Assembly (NCBI RefSeq): GCF_052162025.1
Contig: NZ_CP197401.1
Coordinates: forward strand, 2,294,001-2,358,000
DNA: 64,000 bases
Direction: 5' to 3'
DNA from: Methylobacter sp015476545
GTDB taxonomy: Bacteria > Pseudomonadota > Gammaproteobacteria > Methylococcales > Methylomonadaceae
The position numbers and the translations under genes are program-made. The notes beneath the pieces were generated by a model. The model saw nothing but the letters and a program-made list of their open reading frames with translations, did not search any database and was not told the origin of the DNA. Positions 60,997-64,000 of this stretch are shown one piece after another; position 1 is the stretch's first letter, and every line of letters starts with the position of its first letter.

Positions 60997-63330
60997 TTAT
61001 TTGATTTCGATACCGGCGGCCGGAACCTTTCGTTCCATTAAATAGGCATGAATGGTGGCGATAAAGATGGGAAAGGCACCGAAAATGATAAACACAAGGT
61101 CTCCAGGCAAGCGCAGCCATTCAAAAAGGCGGGACTGATGCGTGCCCGTATAAGCAAGCCCACGGGCATGCCAATAACCGTTTTCCACTACATCAATCAA
61201 TTGCAGCACGCCAGCCGGAAACAGGCTAAAAACCACCATCATCAGAAGCCCGATATTGATCCCCCAAAAGCCAACCCGAATGTATTTCTCCAAACTCATC
61301 CAGAGTGCATCACTAGTTGTCTGCCTGATCACAAATACGAGAAGGCCGATGCCAAGATTGCCGAAAACGCCCATCAAAGCGGCATGGCCGTGGTTTGGCG
61401 TCAGCAATGTGCCGGCCTCGTAGTAACTGACGATCGGCAGATTGATCAGAAAGCCGAAAATCCCGGCCCCGACAAAATTCCAGACGCCGACGGCGATGAG
61501 AAAATAAAAAGTCCATTTATGGGGCACCGCGATCTTCTGTTGGCAGATAACACAGCGCGAATGGGTCAGCGTTATGAAATCCCAGGCGTCGAGCGTGAGC
61601 AACGTCAATGGCACGACTTCGAGCGCCGAGAACATGGCGCTCAACGCCATGTTGAGGTTAGTCTGGCCGGTCCAGTACATGTGATGGCCTGTGCCAATGA
61701 TTCCGCCGGCAAAATACAAGATGGCGTCCAGGTAAATGATGCGAGTCGCCGTCAATCGCGAGACAACGCCAAAACGGAAAAAAATAGTCGCGACCAGCAC
61801 CGTGATGAAAAACTCGAAAAAACCCTCAACCCAGAGGTGAATAATCCAGAAACGCCAGGAATCGACAATAGAGAAATGGGTCGAGCTGTCGAAGAACATG
61901 GCCGGCAGATAAAAGAACGGAATAGCCAGCGCGGAAAACAAAAACAAACCGGCGATCTCCCGATGTTCGGCATCATGCAGGGCCGGAATCAGAGCGCGCA
62001 CCAGCAAGCCAAACCAGAAAAGCAGCGCGGCAGCGAGCAAAAATTGCCATGCGCGGCCAAGCTCAAGGTATTCCCAGCCCTGGTCGCCCAGCCAGAACCA
62101 GATCTGCGGCAGTTTCTGTTGCATTCCGGCCCATTCGCCCAGCAAACTTCCGATAGCGACTATGAGCAGCGCCCAGAACAAAGCATGAATGCCGGCCGTT
62201 TGCCCCCGCGGTTCCTCCCGCCCGAGCTCGGTGCTCAGAAAGAGCGCGCCGGCGACGAACGCGGTGGAAATCCAGAAAATCGCAAGCTGCAGATGCCAGG
62301 TCCTCAACAAGTTACTGGGAAACCACAAAGAAAGATCGAATCCATAAAAGCTGTTCGGGTCGGCGCGATAATGTGCGGTGCCGCCGCCGGCCAGTGTCTG
62401 CATTAAAAGCAGCAACGAGACGATGACAAAATATTTGAGCGTGGCGCGCTGGGCAGGGCTCCCGCCAGTGAGGAGCCGTTGCGGATGCACATGCCCCTCG
62501 GTCTTCCATCCGAGAAATTTGAATTTACCGAACGCTAACAGCACCAACGCTGTTCCGCCGAGCAAGAAAATTAGGCTCAAAACGCTCCAGAGCACCGCAT
62601 CAGCCGTTGGCGTGTTTCCTGCCACAGGATCGAATGGGAAATTGTTCGTGTACGAATAAGGCTTTCCCGGCCGGTTGGCAACCGAAGCCCAAGCGCTCCA
62701 GGCTACAAAAGCGGTTAACTGCCGCAGCTCATCGGGATTACGGATGGCTCCTATGCCGAGCCCGCCGCTCTGTAGTGGTGAAGAGAAATAAGTGTTCCAC
62801 GTGCTCGTCTGCTGGCGAAACCAATCGCCATAGGAAGGCCCCATAGTCAGTATGCCGCTGCTAGGATCATACCGATTCTGTTTCAGTTCGGCCCGAACTT
62901 CCGCCTCGACAGCCGCCCGCTGAGCCGGCGTTAATTGATCTGGCGATTGGCCATAGCGCTGGCGAGCAATCAGCGCCGCGCCGGCAAGCGCCTGGGTATG
63001 CAGATACTCTGCCGAATAATCGGGTCCGAGATAAGCGCCATGCCCCCAAACAGTGCCATTGTCCATCAGTCCGTACTTAAGAAATGCTTGCTGGCCGGCG
63101 CGAATGTCATCGTCAGTGAATAAAATCGATCCATCGGCCGCCATCACCTTCTTCGGAATCGGAGGCGCTTCATGATAGACCTTGAGCGTTACCAGCAGAA
63201 GAACCGCCAGACCGGAAATCAGAATGATAAGACTCGCGCGTCTCCACCAGGGCGAAAGCGTATCGATGACAGGCATCTCTGATGCTGGCATTGCTTCCCT
63301 GAAGGCGAGGTTATCGTCTGTTTCATTCAT
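60997..63330 (-). CDS. norB: Quinol-dependent nitric oxide reductase qNorB
   Basis: A 777-residue membrane enzyme reducing NO to N2O with quinol electrons. The N-terminal extension (FLKYGLMDNGTVWGHGAYLGPDYSAEYLH) is the part fused in qNor in place of NorC. About 14 helices follow, with heme and non-heme iron ligands in HLWVEGFFEFFITVL, GTGHHMYWTG and NHGHAALMGVFGN and a glutamate in FSALEVVPL. No norQ or norD lies in view. It would detoxify NO. Confidence 0.94.
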   Translation of the reverse strand: MNETDDNLAFREAMPASEMPVIDTLSPWWRRASLIILISGLAVLLLVTLKVYHEAPPIPKKVMAADGSILFTDDDIRAGQQAFLKYGLMDNGTVWGHGAYLGPDYSAEYLHTQALAGAALIARQRYGQSPDQLTPAQRAAVEAEVRAELKQNRYDPSSGILTMGPSYGDWFRQQTSTWNTYFSSPLQSGGLGIGAIRNPDELRQLTAFVAWSAWASVANRPGKPYSYTNNFPFDPVAGNTPTADAVLWSVLSLIFLLGGTALVLLAFGKFKFLGWKTEGHVHPQRLLTGGSPAQRATLKYFVIVSLLLLMQTLAGGGTAHYRADPNSFYGFDLSLWFPSNLLRTWHLQLAIFWISTAFVAGALFLSTELGREEPRGQTAGIHALFWALLIVAIGSLLGEWAGMQQKLPQIWFWLGDQGWEYLELGRAWQFLLAAALLFWFGLLVRALIPALHDAEHREIAGLFLFSALAIPFFYLPAMFFDSSTHFSIVDSWRFWIIHLWVEGFFEFFITVLVATIFFRFGVVSRLTATRIIYLDAILYFAGGIIGTGHHMYWTGQTNLNMALSAMFSALEVVPLTLLTLDAWDFITLTHSRCVICQQKIAVPHKWTFYFLIAVGVWNFVGAGIFGFLINLPIVSYYEAGTLLTPNHGHAALMGVFGNLGIGLLVFVIRQTTSDALWMSLEKYIRVGFWGINIGLLMMVVFSLFPAGVLQLIDVVENGYWHARGLAYTGTHQSRLFEWLRLPGDLVFIIFGAFPIFIATIHAYLMERKVPAAGIEIK

Positions 63331-63482
63331 TCGGTTGCCTTGATGTCGATGCTGATCGGTATTCTACATATCGTCATTCATCTTTATTTATACCTCCGCC
63401 GCTCCGGTTTTTTCTGTTCGTTGGCATACTTATAAAATTATCATCGTCGCCTGAAAAAAGGCAGCTAGGCCTAACCGGCATT
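63331..63482 (-). promoter_or_regulatory. qNorB upstream region with an NsrR-like half-site
   Basis: The 152-bp gap between pgi and qNorB contains AAGATGAATGA on the minus strand (63374-63384), resembling a half-site of the NO sensor NsrR (AAGATGCnTTT). Only one copy and an imperfect match were seen, so control by NsrR is a guess. Confidence 0.3.
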
Positions 63483-64000
63483 TCATGCTCTAAACTGGCG
63501 GTAGCGGCGAATCAAGGTATTGGTCGAGCTGTCATGATTGAGCTGCGGCTCGCTTGCGCTTTCCAGCTCGGGGATCATGCGCTGCGCCAGCACTTTGCCC
63601 AACTCGACGCCCCACTGGTCGAAAGAATTGATATGCCAGATTACTCCCTGCGTGAAGACACTGTGTTCATAAAGTGCGATCAAGGCCCCGAGCGTCTGCG
63701 GCGTCAGGCGCTCGACCAGCAGGGTATTGGTCGGACGGTTGCCCTCGAAGCTGCGGTGCGGCGCCAGCCAGTCGGGAGTGCCTTCGGTCTTGACTTCCTG
63801 CTCCGTCTTGCCGAAGGCCAGCGCCTCCGTCTGCGCGAACAGGTTCGCCATCAGCAAGTCATGCTGCCCATTTACCGGATTCAATGTCTGGCAGAAACCG
63901 ATAAAATCACAGGGGATCAGCTGCATTCCCTGATGGAGAAGCTGATAAAACGAGTGCTGTCCGTTGGTGCCCGGCTCGCCCCAGTAGACAGGCGCCGTAT
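63483..64000 (-). CDS. pgi: Glucose-6-phosphate isomerase, C-terminal part (runs off the right edge)
   Basis: The frame enters from the right edge: APVYWGEPGTNGQHSFYQ and LLHQGMQLIPCDFIGF, then HINSFDQWGVELGKVLAQ, both signatures of phosphoglucose isomerase, with the active-site lysine in WGVELGKVLA. About 172 C-terminal residues are present. It ends with an intact stop at 63483. It lies next to qNorB and transketolase in the same direction. Confidence 0.95.
   Translation of the reverse strand, partial: TAPVYWGEPGTNGQHSFYQLLHQGMQLIPCDFIGFCQTLNPVNGQHDLLMANLFAQTEALAFGKTEQEVKTEGTPDWLAPHRSFEGNRPTNTLLVERLTPQTLGALIALYEHSVFTQGVIWHINSFDQWGVELGKVLAQRMIPELESASEPQLNHDSSTNTLIRRYRQFRA

Noticed and set aside
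61048..62406. A 452-codon antisense frame over qNorB
   Set aside because: Long antisense frames arise in GC-rich genes; the product is charged and repetitive, with no domain, and qNorB is clearly the real gene.
1..64000. CRISPR arrays or rRNA genes
   Set aside because: No regularly spaced repeats or rRNA-like stretches were seen on either strand.

Overview
The window looks like a gammaproteobacterial chromosome. The signs are a consensus XerCD dif site, the plsX-fabHDG-acpP-fabF-pabC-mltG-tmk-holB-pilZ-tatD block, an exbBD-lpxK-ycaR-kdsB block, and a YajR homologue. A PEP-CTERM/exosortase-type acyltransferase and a quinol-type NO reductase would suit an aquatic methylotroph such as the Methylococcales, but no diagnostic methane or methanol gene lies here, so the genus is left open.

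Region 1 (1-7395) is the right-hand part of an integrated filamentous phage (inovirus). It carries the end of an unknown gene, a Rep_trans-type replication initiator, a ssDNA-binding protein, a small membrane protein, a pVIII-like coat protein, a 26-residue microprotein, a TspB/pIII-like adsorption protein, a pVI-like DUF2523 protein, a second 26-residue membrane microprotein joined by stop/start overlaps to both neighbours, and a Zot/pI assembly ATPase. Accessory genes follow: a secreted orphan, a DUF29 protein, a small DNA-binding protein behind a promoter with flanking repeats, a non-coding stretch with two long hairpins, and an oppositely oriented DUF3653 regulator. The prophage ends exactly at a 28-bp dif site (7368-7395), so this is probably the replication terminus. 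The mostly leftward genes to its right fit a replichore whose fork moves toward dif.

Region 2 (7.4-14.9 kb) is AT-rich and accessory in character. It holds a class V aminotransferase, a secreted PstS-like protein with an outer-membrane porin-like protein, and a two-gene operon of an exosortase-type acyltransferase and a membrane GGDEF/EAL protein. A SAM methyltransferase is divergent to that operon. Region 3 (14.9-31.5 kb) is housekeeping: fatty-acid synthesis, folate, DNA replication and cell-wall genes, then maf, a lytic transglycosylase, a membrane MutS-like ATPase, hemH, folE and dusA.

Region 4 (31.6-36.3 kb) contains tRNA-Gln(CUG), a perfect 17-bp hairpin, a frameshifted PepSY-like pseudogene, and a GC-richer chromate-resistance cluster (chrB, chrA, a DUF1259 gene and a broken chrB fragment). 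Region 5 (36.3-58.5 kb) is again mostly housekeeping: thrC-hom-alaC, the LPS/Tol-Exb block, aroC-prmB, yajR, an ISAs1 transposase remnant, yciB-yciI-bolA-ppiC, recJ, a PhoX-like gene, and rtcA with a DUF2272 gene. Region 6 (58.8-64 kb) is visibly GC-richer and encodes transketolase, qNorB and the end of glucose-6-phosphate isomerase. An AT-rich spacer with a perfect 17-bp direct repeat separates it from region 5.

All calls rest on reading the sequence and on family knowledge; no database search was run.
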